DNA from: Limnohabitans sp.
Lineage (GTDB): Bacteria > Bacteroidota > Bacteroidia > Flavobacteriales > Flavobacteriaceae
Direction: 5' to 3'
Assembly: GCA_030053945.1 (NCBI GenBank)
Contig: JASGCW010000008.1
Span: forward strand, 1 to 64,000
DNA: 64,000 bases
The notes under the pieces were generated by a model. That model made no database searches and was not told where the DNA came from. It worked only from the letters and a program-made list of their open reading frames with translations. Below, in pieces: positions 18,488 through 27,626 of the stretch; position 1 is the first letter of the stretch, and each line of letters starts with the position of its first letter. The position numbers and the translations under genes were made by a program.

Positions 18488-21400
18488 TTAATTTCTAACT
18501 TTTACGTGGTAGAACACATTTGGTTTTGTTCCAATATGCTCTAATAAATGATACATTCTATCACTTTCAGCTAATTTAGCCACTTCTGATTCTTTGTTGT
18601 TTACATCACCAAAAACCATAGCTCCAGTAGAACAAGCGCTTGAACATGCAGTTTCAAACTCGTTAGCTCTTACTTCTCTACCTTCTTTCTTAGCAGTAAG
18701 TATTGTTAACTGTGTTTTTTGAATACACATTGAACATTTTTCCATAACCCCACGAGAACGAACGTTTACATCTGGGTTTAGTACCATACGCCCTAAATCA
18801 TCATTCATATGATAATCGAACTCATCATTTCCATTGTATAAGAACCAGTTGAAACGACGAACTTTATAAGGACAGTTATTTGCACAGTAACGAGTTCCTA
18901 CGCAACGGTTATATGCCATTTGGTTTTGACCTTGGCGACCGTGTGATGTAGCAGCAACAGGACACACAGTCTCACATGGAGCGTGGTTACAGTGTTGACA
19001 CATTACTGGTTGGAAAGCAACTTGTGGGTTTTCTGATGGATTTTCTAATGCTGCAAAAGTACTCTTAGCTTCTAATAATCCATTTGAAGATTCTTTTTTC
19101 TTATCATCACCTTCAAAAGCAGTTTCTGAAGAATAATATCTATCAATACGTAACCAGTGCATATCGCGACTACGTCTAACTTCAGATTTACCTACAACAG
19201 GAACATTGTTTTCTGCGTGACATGAAATCACACAAGCTCCACATCCTGTACAAGCATTCAAATCTATTGATAAATTGAAATGGTGACCAATGCTTCTGTC
19301 GAAAGATTCCCATAAATCAACTTTTGTTGATGGAACTTCTTTATGGTCCAAAGAAACCATTGGTAAAGCATTGAAGGTTTCTTTATCACCTTTTTTGTAA
19401 ACATCAAGGGAAGTTTCTTTGATGATATCACCACGACCCATTAATGTTTTTTGTAACTGAACACAAGCAAATTCGTGCTCACCACTTTCTTTAGCAATAG
19501 TTACATTTTGTATATTACTAAAGTTAGTATATAATGTGTAGGCATTAACTCCTACTTGCATTTCTTCTTTCATCGAAGCGATACGACCGTATCCTAAAGC
19601 TAAACCAGCAGTTCCTTTAGCCTGACCAGGTTGAATGATAACAGGAACTTTTTCTAATTTAGTACCGTTAACAGTTAATGTAGCATAGCTACCATTAAGA
19701 CCACCATTAGCTACATTCCAGTTCTCTAAACCTAATTTTTCAGCATCAGCTTTAGAAACCGTTACATAGTTATCCCATGAAGCTCTTGTGATTGGATCAG
19801 GGAATTCTTGTAACCAAGGGTTGTTTGCTTGCTGACCATCACCCATACCAGTTTTAGTATATAAAACTAATTCTAGTCCGTTTGCAGGTTTTGCATTTGC
19901 AAGGGCAGCAGCTGCACCATTAAAATCAGCACCAGCTCCTGAACCAGAAGCTAAAACCTCTGTATTGATAACTCCATCGTGTACTAATTGATTCCAAGAT
20001 TTAGCGCCTGACCAAGAAGTACGGATAAAGTTGTAAAATGATTGTCCGTTTCCAATCCAAGAAAGTAAAGCATCTTGAAACTGAACTGTATCGAACAATG
20101 GACGGATTGTAGGCTGTGTAATAGCATATTGTCCTTTTACAATACTTACGTCTCCCCAAGATTCTAAATAATGTGGAGTTGCAACAGCTATTTGTGAAGC
20201 TAAAACAGTTTCGTCCTCTCTCATTGTGAAAGAAACTGAAAGTTTTGTTTTCTTTAAACCATCAGCAAATTCCTTTCCGTTCGGTAATGTATAAACTGGA
20301 TTTACACCATTCATAATTAATGTATGAATTGTTCCAGCTTTTAAATCAGCAATAAGTTGTTTAACTTCTGCATTATTTCCTTTACGTATTTGACGTGTGT
20401 TAGCAGTATCAAAAGCTTCGCTATTTAAAGCTTTATTGATTGCTAATACAAGAAGTTGTGCGTTTTTATCTTCAATACCACAAACTAAAACACCTTTAGA
20501 TCCAGCTTGTTTTAATTGTTGAGCCGCTTTTGCTACATCAGCATTGTTTGAAGATCCAACAGCAGCGCCAGTTATAACGTTATAAATTTGAACAAGGGCG
20601 TGTTTTTGATCTGCAACTGTCATTGGTACACGCTTGTCAGCCGCTGCACCAGATAAAGTCATATTAGCTTCAAATTGGAAATGTTTAGACATTTTTCCAT
20701 TTTGAGGAATACGTCCTTGAGCGTATCCTGATTCGTAGTTTCCACCTTGCCAATCACCTAAGAAATCAGCTCCAACAGAAACAATTACATTAGCTTTAGA
20801 AAAATCATAATCTGCTAAAGCTCTTTCGCCATAAACAGCTTGGAAAGCATCTAAAGCTTCTGATGAAGAAACAGCGTCATAAACAACGTGTTTAGCATTT
20901 GGATTAGCAGATAAAAATTGTGCAATTAATTTATCTGTAGAAGGAGAAGCATACGTATTAGTTAATAATACTACTTTGCCACCTTTCGCTTTTGCATCAG
21001 CGATACTTGATTTTATTTTTGCGTTGACTGAATCCCAAGATGAATCTTTTCCTCCATCTTTTGATTTTTTTAAACGCATTCCATCATATAATGATAAGAT
21101 TGAAGCGTGAATACGAGCGTTTGCTGTGAAGTTAGCTCCTTCAATTTTGTTATTTTCAATCTTAATAGGACGACCTTCACGATTTTTTACTAAGATATTA
21201 GCAAAATCGAAACCATCTGCAACAGTAGTAGCATAAAAATCAGCTGTTCCTGGGATAATTTCTTCAGGTTGAACTACATAAGGAATTGACTTATGTACTG
21301 GACCCTCACAAGCTGCTAGTGTTGCTGCAGCAGTAGTAAATCCAACATACTTAAGAAAGTCACGACGTGTTGTAGAAGATGCCGACAATGCTTCTGCATT

Positions 21401-21520
21401 ACCTAAAAATTCATCTGTTGGTATTTCTTCAACAAACTCGTTATTTCTAAGCGTCTCAACAATAGAGCTATTTTCGTTTAGCTCCTCAACACTTTTCCAG
21501 TATTTTTTGTTAGATGACAT
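18488..21520 (-). CDS. actB: Alternative complex III subunit ActB, molybdopterin-like and iron-sulfur protein
   Basis: Large peripheral subunit (1010 aa). A Tat-like signal TTRRDFLKYVGF lies near residue 50 and is followed by LAAC, a possible lipobox. The middle 600 residues resemble a molybdopterin oxidoreductase domain, which in this complex lacks the cofactor. The C-terminal part carries four cysteine clusters for Fe-S centres: CTGCGACVISC, CQHCNHAPCETVC, CVGTRYCANNC and CSMC followed by CSSAC. I chose the ATG at 21520 (MSSNKK), since 18 upstream codons extend towards actA without family support. It lies 34 bp after actA. Confidence 0.93.
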   Translation of the reverse strand: MSSNKKYWKSVEELNENSSIVETLRNNEFVEEIPTDEFLGNAEALSASSTTRRDFLKYVGFTTAAATLAACEGPVHKSIPYVVQPEEIIPGTADFYATTVADGFDFANILVKNREGRPIKIENNKIEGANFTANARIHASILSLYDGMRLKKSKDGGKDSSWDSVNAKIKSSIADAKAKGGKVVLLTNTYASPSTDKLIAQFLSANPNAKHVVYDAVSSSEALDAFQAVYGERALADYDFSKANVIVSVGADFLGDWQGGNYESGYAQGRIPQNGKMSKHFQFEANMTLSGAAADKRVPMTVADQKHALVQIYNVITGAAVGSSNNADVAKAAQQLKQAGSKGVLVCGIEDKNAQLLVLAINKALNSEAFDTANTRQIRKGNNAEVKQLIADLKAGTIHTLIMNGVNPVYTLPNGKEFADGLKKTKLSVSFTMREDETVLASQIAVATPHYLESWGDVSIVKGQYAITQPTIRPLFDTVQFQDALLSWIGNGQSFYNFIRTSWSGAKSWNQLVHDGVINTEVLASGSGAGADFNGAAAALANAKPANGLELVLYTKTGMGDGQQANNPWLQEFPDPITRASWDNYVTVSKADAEKLGLENWNVANGGLNGSYATLTVNGTKLEKVPVIIQPGQAKGTAGLALGYGRIASMKEEMQVGVNAYTLYTNFSNIQNVTIAKESGEHEFACVQLQKTLMGRGDIIKETSLDVYKKGDKETFNALPMVSLDHKEVPSTKVDLWESFDRSIGHHFNLSIDLNACTGCGACVISCHAENNVPVVGKSEVRRSRDMHWLRIDRYYSSETAFEGDDKKKESSNGLLEAKSTFAALENPSENPQVAFQPVMCQHCNHAPCETVCPVAATSHGRQGQNQMAYNRCVGTRYCANNCPYKVRRFNWFLYNGNDEFDYHMNDDLGRMVLNPDVNVRSRGVMEKCSMCIQKTQLTILTAKKEGREVRANEFETACSSACSTGAMVFGDVNNKESEVAKLAESDRMYHLLEHIGTKPNVFYHVKVRN

Positions 21521-21554
21521 ATTGTATATAAAAATTAGCTTCTTAATAAATAAA

Positions 21555-22913
21555 TTAATAGTGACATTTACCACATTCTAGACCTCCCATTTGAGCAGCA
21601 GTTAACTTAGTAACTCCATACTTTTTAGAAAGTTCTTCGTGAATTTTCTTGTAGTAGTCATTTCCTGCAACTTTAACTTCAGTTTCACGGTGACAGTTAA
21701 TGCACCATCCCATTGTTAAAGGAGCAAATTGTTTTTGAATTTCAAAAGTTTCTACTTTTCCGTGACATTTTTGACATTCTAATCCTGCAACAGAAACGTG
21801 TTGCGAGTGGTTGAAGTAAACGAAGTCTGGTAAATTGTGAATACGAACCCATTTAACTGGTTTTTGTTTACCTGTATATTTTTGAGCTGTTTTATCCCAA
21901 CCTACTGCATCGTATAGTTTTTGAATTTCCCCAGTGTAATATTCTTTAGAGTATTCCACATATGTTGAATCTTTATCACCTTGGAATTCTGAAATGTTTT
22001 TATGACAGTTCATACAAACATTTAATGAAGGAATACCTGCATTTTTACTTGTACGTGCTGAAGAGTGACAATATTTACAGTCTAAACCGTTGTCACCAGC
22101 GTGAATCTTGTGAGAAAAATGAATTGGCTGAATAGGAGAGTAGTCTTTATCAACACCTATTTGCATTAAGTAACCATAAACAAAGTATGCACTGATTAAC
22201 ATTAATACTATTGTCGACACTAAAACTAAAAATTGATTTTTAGCAAAAGATCTCCATAAAGGTAATAATGAAAGTTTTCTTTCTGCAACTTCAATACCGT
22301 TTGCTGAAGATATTTTACGTAAGGTATTGTACACCATAAATAACATACCTACAAGGACAGCTAAAACTACAGCTAATAAACCTAATATTACATTGTTTGA
22401 AATTCCTGAGCCTTCATTATTATCATTAGTGCCAGCGTCAGAAATATTTTTTTCAGGTTCTGGTTTTGGTTGATCAGTGTAAGCTAAAATGTTGTCAATA
22501 TCTGAATTAGATAATTGAGGAAATGGCGTCATTGATACTTTATTGTTTTCATTGAAAACTTTTACAGCATCTGCATCACCTGAAGCAATTAACTGTGCAC
22601 TATTATGTACCCATTTATAAATCCATTCTCTATCATATTTAGCACCTACACCACGTAAAGCAGGTCCAGTAGATTTAGAATCTAATTTGTGACAAGCTGC
22701 ACAATTAGCATTAAACAAACCTTTACCAGCAGCAGCATCACCTTTGCCAGCAGCAGGTGCGGCAGCCTCACCAGCAGCAGGTGCAGGTGTAGTTGTAGCA
22801 GCAGGAGCTGGAGTTTGAGCTAATGAAGTAAATGAAAAGGATAGAGACAATACAAACGCTAGGCTAAGCGTTAGAACTCTAGAAATCGATTTATGGTTTC
22901 CCACTTTTTTCAT
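21555..22913 (-). CDS. actA: Alternative complex III subunit ActA, multi-haem cytochrome c
   Basis: First gene of the operon (452 aa from the ATG at 22913; a start at 22931 is also possible). Signal peptide, then an A/P-rich linker, then a mono-haem domain (NCAACH). A membrane helix (about 175-200) and a second helix near 235 follow, then five further CxxCH motifs: CKYCH, CMNCH, CQKCH, CINCH and CGKCH at the very C-terminus. Six haems in all. The extra N-terminal mono-haem domain fused to the pentahaem part is typical of Bacteroidota ActA. It carries electrons from the quinol site to ActE or the oxidase. Confidence 0.93.
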   Translation of the reverse strand: MKKVGNHKSISRVLTLSLAFVLSLSFSFTSLAQTPAPAATTTPAPAAGEAAAPAAGKGDAAAGKGLFNANCAACHKLDSKSTGPALRGVGAKYDREWIYKWVHNSAQLIASGDADAVKVFNENNKVSMTPFPQLSNSDIDNILAYTDQPKPEPEKNISDAGTNDNNEGSGISNNVILGLLAVVLAVLVGMLFMVYNTLRKISSANGIEVAERKLSLLPLWRSFAKNQFLVLVSTIVLMLISAYFVYGYLMQIGVDKDYSPIQPIHFSHKIHAGDNGLDCKYCHSSARTSKNAGIPSLNVCMNCHKNISEFQGDKDSTYVEYSKEYYTGEIQKLYDAVGWDKTAQKYTGKQKPVKWVRIHNLPDFVYFNHSQHVSVAGLECQKCHGKVETFEIQKQFAPLTMGWCINCHRETEVKVAGNDYYKKIHEELSKKYGVTKLTAAQMGGLECGKCHY

Positions 22914-22968
22914 AAATTTTATGATTATCATCTTAGTTTGGAACAATGTTTGTAAATGATTATTTTAA

Positions 22969-23002
22969 CAAACATAGTTTACCCATTAAAAAACTCCGAC
23001 AA
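22969..23002 (-). promoter_or_regulatory. Promoter of the act-cta operon
   Basis: On the minus strand, TTG (23000-23002) is followed after 23 bp by TATGTTTG (22969-22976). This fits the Bacteroidota consensus TTG-N17-23-TAnnTTTG. The predicted start site is about 50 nt before the actA ATG. Confidence 0.65.
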
Positions 23003-23105
23003 AAATACGACTTATGTATTATTCTCAAAACCTTAAATATATCTTAATTATTAATTTATATTTATTCTAAATAACATTTTAACTTTTCCTTTATTTGCAA
23101 TACCT

Positions 23106-23113
23106 TACTTTTG
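23106..23113 (+). promoter_or_regulatory. -7 promoter element (TACTTTTG) of the SPOR gene
   Basis: Exact TAnnTTTG match 18 nt before the ATG at 23132, giving a very short leader. No TTG at -33. Confidence 0.5.
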
Positions 23114-23131
23114 TGTTAAAATATATTCATT

Positions 23132-23518
23132 ATGAGAATTTTACATTTTTTTAACAAATACAGTTTCAGTGTTTTAACTTTTTTTTTAGCAGGGATATGT
23201 ACTGCGCAAAGTGGTAATAATGTTAAGCAAGATCCAAGATTTGAACAACTTCTTGTAGAAAAGAGGAAAATAAATTCCTCAATAACTTTAAATGATAGAT
23301 ATAAAATTCAAATTTTTACTGGTGAGGCTGAAGCAAGTAAAAAAGCTTTGCAGGAATTTAAAAAAACTAATAAGAATGTTGACGCAACAATTGTTTTTAA
23401 TACACCTATATATAAAGTATGGGTGGGTAGTTACAAAACGCGAATAGATGCAGAAAAAAAATTATTAGAGTTAAAGAAAAAATTTCCGACTGCTTTCTTA
23501 GTTAAACCTAACAAATAA
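23132..23518 (+). CDS. SPOR domain-containing exported protein
   Basis: A 128-aa protein with an N-terminal hydrophobic export signal (about residues 1-25, ending near AGICTAQS) and a C-terminal SPOR domain (about 55-128). The domain repeats the two-unit pattern KIQIFTGEAEASKKAL...YKVWVGSYKTRIDAEKKL...FLVKP. SPOR domains bind denuded peptidoglycan at division sites, so a periplasmic cell-wall role is likely. The protein is short and has no catalytic part. A bidirectional terminator follows. Confidence 0.88.
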   Translation: MRILHFFNKYSFSVLTFFLAGICTAQSGNNVKQDPRFEQLLVEKRKINSSITLNDRYKIQIFTGEAEASKKALQEFKKTNKNVDATIVFNTPIYKVWVGSYKTRIDAEKKLLELKKKFPTAFLVKPNK

Positions 23519-23541
23519 ATTTTAGGAATTGAATAAAAATA

Positions 23542-23571
23542 AAAAAACCCAAACATTAGTTTGGGTTTTTT
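23542..23571. terminator. Bidirectional rho-independent terminator
   Basis: Arms at 23542-23554 and 23559-23571 (AAAAAACCCAAAC / GTTTGGGTTTTTT) form a perfect 13-bp stem with loop ATTA. A-run and T-run on both sides allow it to serve both the SPOR gene (plus) and tRNA-Gly (minus). Confidence 0.9.
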
Positions 23572-23573
23572 CT

Positions 23574-23649
<76 letters not shown>

Positions 23650-23713
23650 ATTGCGGGTGCAAATATAAATCAATTTTTAATTTAAATGCAAATTAAAAAT
23701 TGATTTTTTTTAC

Positions 23714-24946
23714 TTACGACGCAATTTCTAATCTTTTTAATAGATTTTTTGTGAGTGCTTCTTCTACATATTGTTTGTCAATATGTAATTCTTTCTCTTC
23801 AGAGCTTGGAATTTCATACATAGCATCTGTAAGAATGGCTTCACATAAAGAGCGTAATCCACGAGCTCCTAATTTATACTCCAAAGCTTTGTCAACAATA
23901 TAATCTAATGCTTCATCTGTAATGGTGAATTCTATTTCGTCCATTGCAAATAATTTTTTGTATTGTTTTACCAAAGCATTTTTAGGTTCTGTCAAAATAG
24001 CTCGAAGCGTTTTTCTGTCTAACGGATCCATATGTGTTAAAACAGGTAAACGACCAATAATTTCAGGTATTAGTCCAAAATCTTTTATGTCTTTAGGAAC
24101 AATATATTGTAATAAGTTTTCCTCATCTATTTTGTCTGTTTCTTTAGAGGCGCTGTATCCCATAGCTTGACGATTCAATCTTTTTGAGATGATGCGTTCT
24201 ATTCCGTCGAAAGCACCTCCAGCTATAAACAGGATGTCTTTAGTGTTGACTTCTACAAATTTTTGATCTGGATGTTTACGTCCACCTTTTGGTGGTACAT
24301 TTACAACTGTTCCTTCTAGTAATTTTAATAATGCTTGTTGCACACCTTCGCCTGAAACATCACGAGTGATAGATGGATTGTCACTTTTACGTGCAATTTT
24401 GTCTATTTCGTCAATAAAAACAATTCCACGTTCCGCTTTTGGTACATCATAATCAGCTGCTTGTAATAAACGAGTCAAAATGCTTTCTACATCTTCTCCT
24501 ACATAGCCTGCTTCAGTAAGAACTGTAGCATCTACAATGGCTAATGGTACATCAAGCATTTTTGCAATTGTTTTAGCTACTAATGTTTTTCCTGTACCAG
24601 TTTGTCCAACCATAATGATGTTTGATTTTTCAATTTCAACATCGTCACCATGGTCTTGTTGCATTAGTCTTTTGTAGTGGTTGTAAACGGCAACAGACAT
24701 TACTTTTTTTGTTTGGTCCTGACCTATAACATATTTGTCTAAAAAACCTCTAATTTCCTTTGGCTTTTTTAAAACCAAATCAGTTAGTTGTTTAGACATT
24801 CCACTTGTTCTTAATTCTTCTAAAACAATGCCGTGTGCTTGTTCGATACATCTGTCACAGATATGTGATTCGATACCAGCTATTAATAGATTTGTTTCTT
24901 TTTTTTTCCTTCCGCAGAAGGAGCATTCTAAAATTTCTTTTGCCAT
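23714..24946 (-). CDS. clpX: ATP-dependent Clp protease ATP-binding subunit ClpX
   Basis: AAA+ unfoldase (410 aa) that recognises tagged proteins and feeds them into ClpP. The N-terminal zinc-binding domain has four cysteines (C8, C11, C30, C33). Walker A is GQTGTGKT (about 113-120) and Walker [10 protein letters not shown]. The ClpP-binding loop region and sensor GARGLRS near the end are present. Length and order are normal. It is 82 bp downstream of clpP, with a repeat-rich spacer, so cotranscription is likely but the spacer is unusual. Confidence 0.97.
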   Translation of the reverse strand: MAKEILECSFCGRKKKETNLLIAGIESHICDRCIEQAHGIVLEELRTSGMSKQLTDLVLKKPKEIRGFLDKYVIGQDQTKKVMSVAVYNHYKRLMQQDHGDDVEIEKSNIIMVGQTGTGKTLVAKTIAKMLDVPLAIVDATVLTEAGYVGEDVESILTRLLQAADYDVPKAERGIVFIDEIDKIARKSDNPSITRDVSGEGVQQALLKLLEGTVVNVPPKGGRKHPDQKFVEVNTKDILFIAGGAFDGIERIISKRLNRQAMGYSASKETDKIDEENLLQYIVPKDIKDFGLIPEIIGRLPVLTHMDPLDRKTLRAILTEPKNALVKQYKKLFAMDEIEFTITDEALDYIVDKALEYKLGARGLRSLCEAILTDAMYEIPSSEEKELHIDKQYVEEALTKNLLKRLEIAS

Positions 24947-24953
24947 TTTGTAA

Positions 24954-25001
24954 CAGTGATCAGTATTCAGTTGACAGTGATCAGTAAAATTACTGAATAC
25001 T
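24954..25001. repeat. Direct and inverted repeats in the clpP-clpX spacer
   Basis: CAGTGATCAGTA occurs twice (24954-24965 and 24975-24986), 21 bp apart. AGTATTCAGT (24963-24972) has its exact inverse ACTGAATACT at 24992-25001. The transcript could form alternative hairpins between the two coding regions. Confidence 0.65.
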
Positions 25002-25028
25002 AAAAACTGAACACTGGATACTAAAAAT

Positions 25029-25685
25029 TTATCTTCTTAATACTTCATCAATCATTCCATATTCTTTTGCTTCGTCAGCAATCATCCAGTAGTCACGTTC
25101 TGAGTCTTTATATACTTTATCAAAAGGTTGTCCTGAATGTTTAGAAATGATTTGGTATAACTCATCTTTAAGCTTTAACATCTCTTTTAAGTTGATTTCC
25201 ATATCAGATGCTACACCTTGTGCGCCTCCTGAAGGCTGATGAATCATCACTCTCGAGTGTGGTAAAGCGGAACGTTTTCCTTCGGTACCGGCACATAATA
25301 ATACAGCTCCCATAGATGCTGCCATCCCAGTACAAATTGTTGCTACGTCTGGTTTTATGTATTGCATTGTGTCGTAGATTCCTAATCCAGCATATACGCT
25401 TCCGCCTGGAGAATTTATGTAAATTTGAATATCTTTAGAAGCATCTACACTTTCTAAAAATAATAGTTGGGCTTGAATGATATTAGCCATATAGTCATCT
25501 ACGCCTGTTCCCATAAAGATGATTCTGTCCATCATTAGACGAGAAAAAACATCTAGTTGTGAAATGTTTAATTGACGCTCTTCAATAATATAGGGCGTCA
25601 TACTGCCTACGATTTTATCGTAATACATACTGTTTACACCGTGGTGTTTTGTCGCATATTTTTTAAATTCCTTCCCGTAGTTCAT
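25029..25685 (-). CDS. clpP: ATP-dependent Clp protease proteolytic subunit
   Basis: Serine peptidase (218 aa) forming the barrel that degrades substrates unfolded by ClpX. The catalytic triad is visible: S124 in GMAASMGA, H149 in MIHQPSGG and D198 in ERDYWM. The N-terminal segment (about 1-25) is longer than the mature form in other bacteria and may be a propeptide. The gene order tig-clpP-clpX is the common bacterial arrangement. Confidence 0.97.
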   Translation of the reverse strand: MNYGKEFKKYATKHHGVNSMYYDKIVGSMTPYIIEERQLNISQLDVFSRLMMDRIIFMGTGVDDYMANIIQAQLLFLESVDASKDIQIYINSPGGSVYAGLGIYDTMQYIKPDVATICTGMAASMGAVLLCAGTEGKRSALPHSRVMIHQPSGGAQGVASDMEINLKEMLKLKDELYQIISKHSGQPFDKVYKDSERDYWMIADEAKEYGMIDEVLRR

Positions 25686-25739
25686 TGTAAAAATTTATAT
25701 GTTAATCTAAGTTTATTTATATAGATGTAAAAAAGAGGT

Positions 25740-25772
25740 CAAAGGTTGTACCGTTTTTTTAAACTATGTCAA
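25740..25772 (-). promoter_or_regulatory. Probable promoter of clpP-clpX
   Basis: On the minus strand TTGACA (TTG at 25770-25772) is followed after 22 bp by AACCTTTG (25740-25747), one mismatch from TAnnTTTG. It would give a leader of about 50 nt before the clpP ATG, downstream of the tig terminator. Confidence 0.4.
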
Positions 25773-25780
25773 TTTGTCTA

Positions 25781-25812
25781 TAAAAAAAGCGTCAAATGAA
25801 ACATTTGACGCT
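25781..25812 (-). terminator. Terminator after tig
   Basis: Perfect 10-bp stem GCGTCAAATG (25789-25798) / CATTTGACGC (25802-25811) with an AAA loop. On the minus strand it is followed by seven T. It lies 22 bp after the tig stop. Confidence 0.92.
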
Positions 25813-25833
25813 CAAATATAAGAAATATTCTAA

Positions 25834-27162
25834 TTAGATTTCACCATACATTACTTTGATAAACTCATCATAAGAAACTTCTTTTGTATTAGCATTGAAT
25901 TTTTCTTTGAATAAGTTTAACATTTTTTCGCTCATTACTTGTTCTGACAAACGACGTACTTCTTCTTGATTTGACATAACGCGTGCTACAATATTGTCTA
26001 CATCTTCTTGAGAAGGATCTAATTGACCGAATTGAGCCATTTGTTTTCTGATAACATCGCCAGCATATGCTTTTAAATCTTCGAAAGTGATTTGTAAGTT
26101 ATTGCCAGTAATGATTTTGCTTTCGATTAATTGGTAACGTAATCCGTTTTCAGATTTATTGTATTCAATTTCTGCTTGTTCAGCTGTTAGAGGAGTTTCT
26201 CCTACCGTTTGAATCCATCTTTTTAAGAACTCAGCAGGTAATTCAACTTGGTGATTGTTAATTAGCATCTCTGTAGCGTCATTGAAGAATTTTTGATCTG
26301 CTTGTTGAGCAAATTGTTTTTCTGCATCTTCTTTGATTTTTGCTTTTACTTCTTCTACTGAAGAAACAACACCAGCCCCAAATAATTTGTCGAATAATTC
26401 TTGGTTTAATTCCGCAGGCTCGCTTGTTGTTACCTCTTCAATTTTGAAATCTACAGTAATGTCTAAACCGTGTACATCATCGTGACCTACACCCATATAG
26501 TCCATTAATTTGTGATCGTCGTTGAATAATCCTTTAGTGGGAATAGCAACTATATCTCCCGCTTTTTTGCCTACAAAAGATTTAGCTACTTCTTTATTTT
26601 CAAAAATATCTAAAGTGATTTGAGCAGGTTTGTTAATTCCTTTTTCTTCGTTTACAAAAGTTCCACGGATATCATCTCCTTCAGCAACTTCTGCTTTAGC
26701 AATCATTTTACCAAATTGTTTTTGGATTCTTGCTACTTGGTCATTTAACATTTTTTCATCTGCAACGATTTTGTAGTATGTTAAATCACTTTTGTTATCT
26801 AATATTACATCAAATTCTGGAGCTAAACCTAATTCGAATTCAAAAGAAAAATCTTCAGCATTCCAATCTAATTCATTGTTGAATTTTGGAAGTGGATTAC
26901 CTAAAATATCTAATTTTTCTTCTGTTAAAAATTTATTTAAACCGTCTTGGATTAATTTATTAACTTCTTCTGCTAAAACCGCTTTACCATATTGTTTTTT
27001 TACTAAAGACAAAGGTACAGCTCCTTTACGGAAACCTGGGATATTAGCATTTTTGCGATAGTTTTGCAATACTTTTTCTACATTGTCAGCATAATCATTT
27101 TTTGCAACTTCTACAGTTACCACTGCGTTTAATGCATCGATATTGGTTTTTGTAATATTCAT
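25834..27162 (-). CDS. tig: Trigger factor (ribosome-associated chaperone)
   Basis: Chaperone of 442 aa that binds the ribosome exit tunnel. The N-terminal ribosome-binding domain contains FRKGAVPLSLVKKQYG, close to the GFRxGxxP signature (NIPGFRKGAVP, about 38-48). The middle region (about 150-240) corresponds to the peptidyl-prolyl isomerase domain but is divergent, as usual in Bacteroidota. The C-terminal helical domain (about 250-442) forms the substrate cradle. It has its own promoter and terminator, so it is separate from clpP. Confidence 0.93.
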   Translation of the reverse strand: MNITKTNIDALNAVVTVEVAKNDYADNVEKVLQNYRKNANIPGFRKGAVPLSLVKKQYGKAVLAEEVNKLIQDGLNKFLTEEKLDILGNPLPKFNNELDWNAEDFSFEFELGLAPEFDVILDNKSDLTYYKIVADEKMLNDQVARIQKQFGKMIAKAEVAEGDDIRGTFVNEEKGINKPAQITLDIFENKEVAKSFVGKKAGDIVAIPTKGLFNDDHKLMDYMGVGHDDVHGLDITVDFKIEEVTTSEPAELNQELFDKLFGAGVVSSVEEVKAKIKEDAEKQFAQQADQKFFNDATEMLINNHQVELPAEFLKRWIQTVGETPLTAEQAEIEYNKSENGLRYQLIESKIITGNNLQITFEDLKAYAGDVIRKQMAQFGQLDPSQEDVDNIVARVMSNQEEVRRLSEQVMSEKMLNLFKEKFNANTKEVSYDEFIKVMYGEI

Positions 27163-27187
27163 TATATATGTTTTTTACGTACTAAAA

Positions 27188-27222
27188 TTGGGTGGCAAAA
27201 TTACATTTTTTCTACCACCCAA
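27188..27222. repeat. Inverted repeat around the tig promoter
   Basis: Perfect 8-bp arms TTGGGTGG (27188-27195) and CCACCCAA (27215-27222). The loop contains the -7 box of the tig promoter. It could be an operator, or a weak terminator for the upstream minus-strand genes (TTTT follows the stem on the minus strand). Confidence 0.6.
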
Positions 27223-27225
27223 CAA
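27196..27225 (-). promoter_or_regulatory. tig: Promoter of tig
   Basis: On the minus strand TTG (27223-27225) is followed after 19 bp by TAATTTTG (27196-27203), an exact consensus fit. The distance to the tig ATG (27162) gives a leader of about 25-30 nt. Confidence 0.65.
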
Positions 27226-27257
27226 ATTTTATTTACTTAAAATTAACTGGCTTATTT

Positions 27258-27611
27258 TTAGTCTTTTATAAACTTGTATAATATCCATTGTGATACAGAT
27301 AGTATAATGCTAAAAAGAAAGTAAGTGAAAAATGATTCAATGTGAAAACCATCAATCAATACGTCGCAAATTACTACCATTATGCTATTAATTACTAGAA
27401 GGAATAATCCTAGAGTAAAAATTGTAATGGGTAGAGTAAAAAAAACTAATATGGGTTTTAAAAAAGTATTTAAAAGTCCTAAGACAATAGCAATGATAGC
27501 AGCTGTTTTAACTTGTTCTATAGCGTTACCTTGTAGTTTTACGCCTGTCAAGAAATAAGATAGGAAAATTACGATTGCTACTGAGATTAAAAATTTTTTT
27601 AGAAGCTTCAT
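27258..27611 (-). CDS. Phage-holin-family-IV-like membrane protein
   Basis: A 117-aa protein with four membrane helices (about 7-24, 33-52, 56-77, 92-112). The pattern LGLLNTFLKPILVFFTLPITIFTLGLF is the recognisable core of the YvlD/holin superfamily IV (PF04020). Despite the name these are chromosomal housekeeping-type membrane proteins of unknown role, not phage remnants. It lies 15 bp after the hydrolase gene and is probably cotranscribed with it. Confidence 0.85.
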   Translation of the reverse strand: MKLLKKFLISVAIVIFLSYFLTGVKLQGNAIEQVKTAAIIAIVLGLLNTFLKPILVFFTLPITIFTLGLFLLVINSIMVVICDVLIDGFHIESFFTYFLFSIILSVSQWILYKFIKD

Positions 27612-27626
27612 AATATTAATAATAGT

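Noticed and set aside
27258..27611. Prophage remnant because of the holin-family name
   Set aside because: No other phage gene is nearby; this family is chromosomal in most bacteria.
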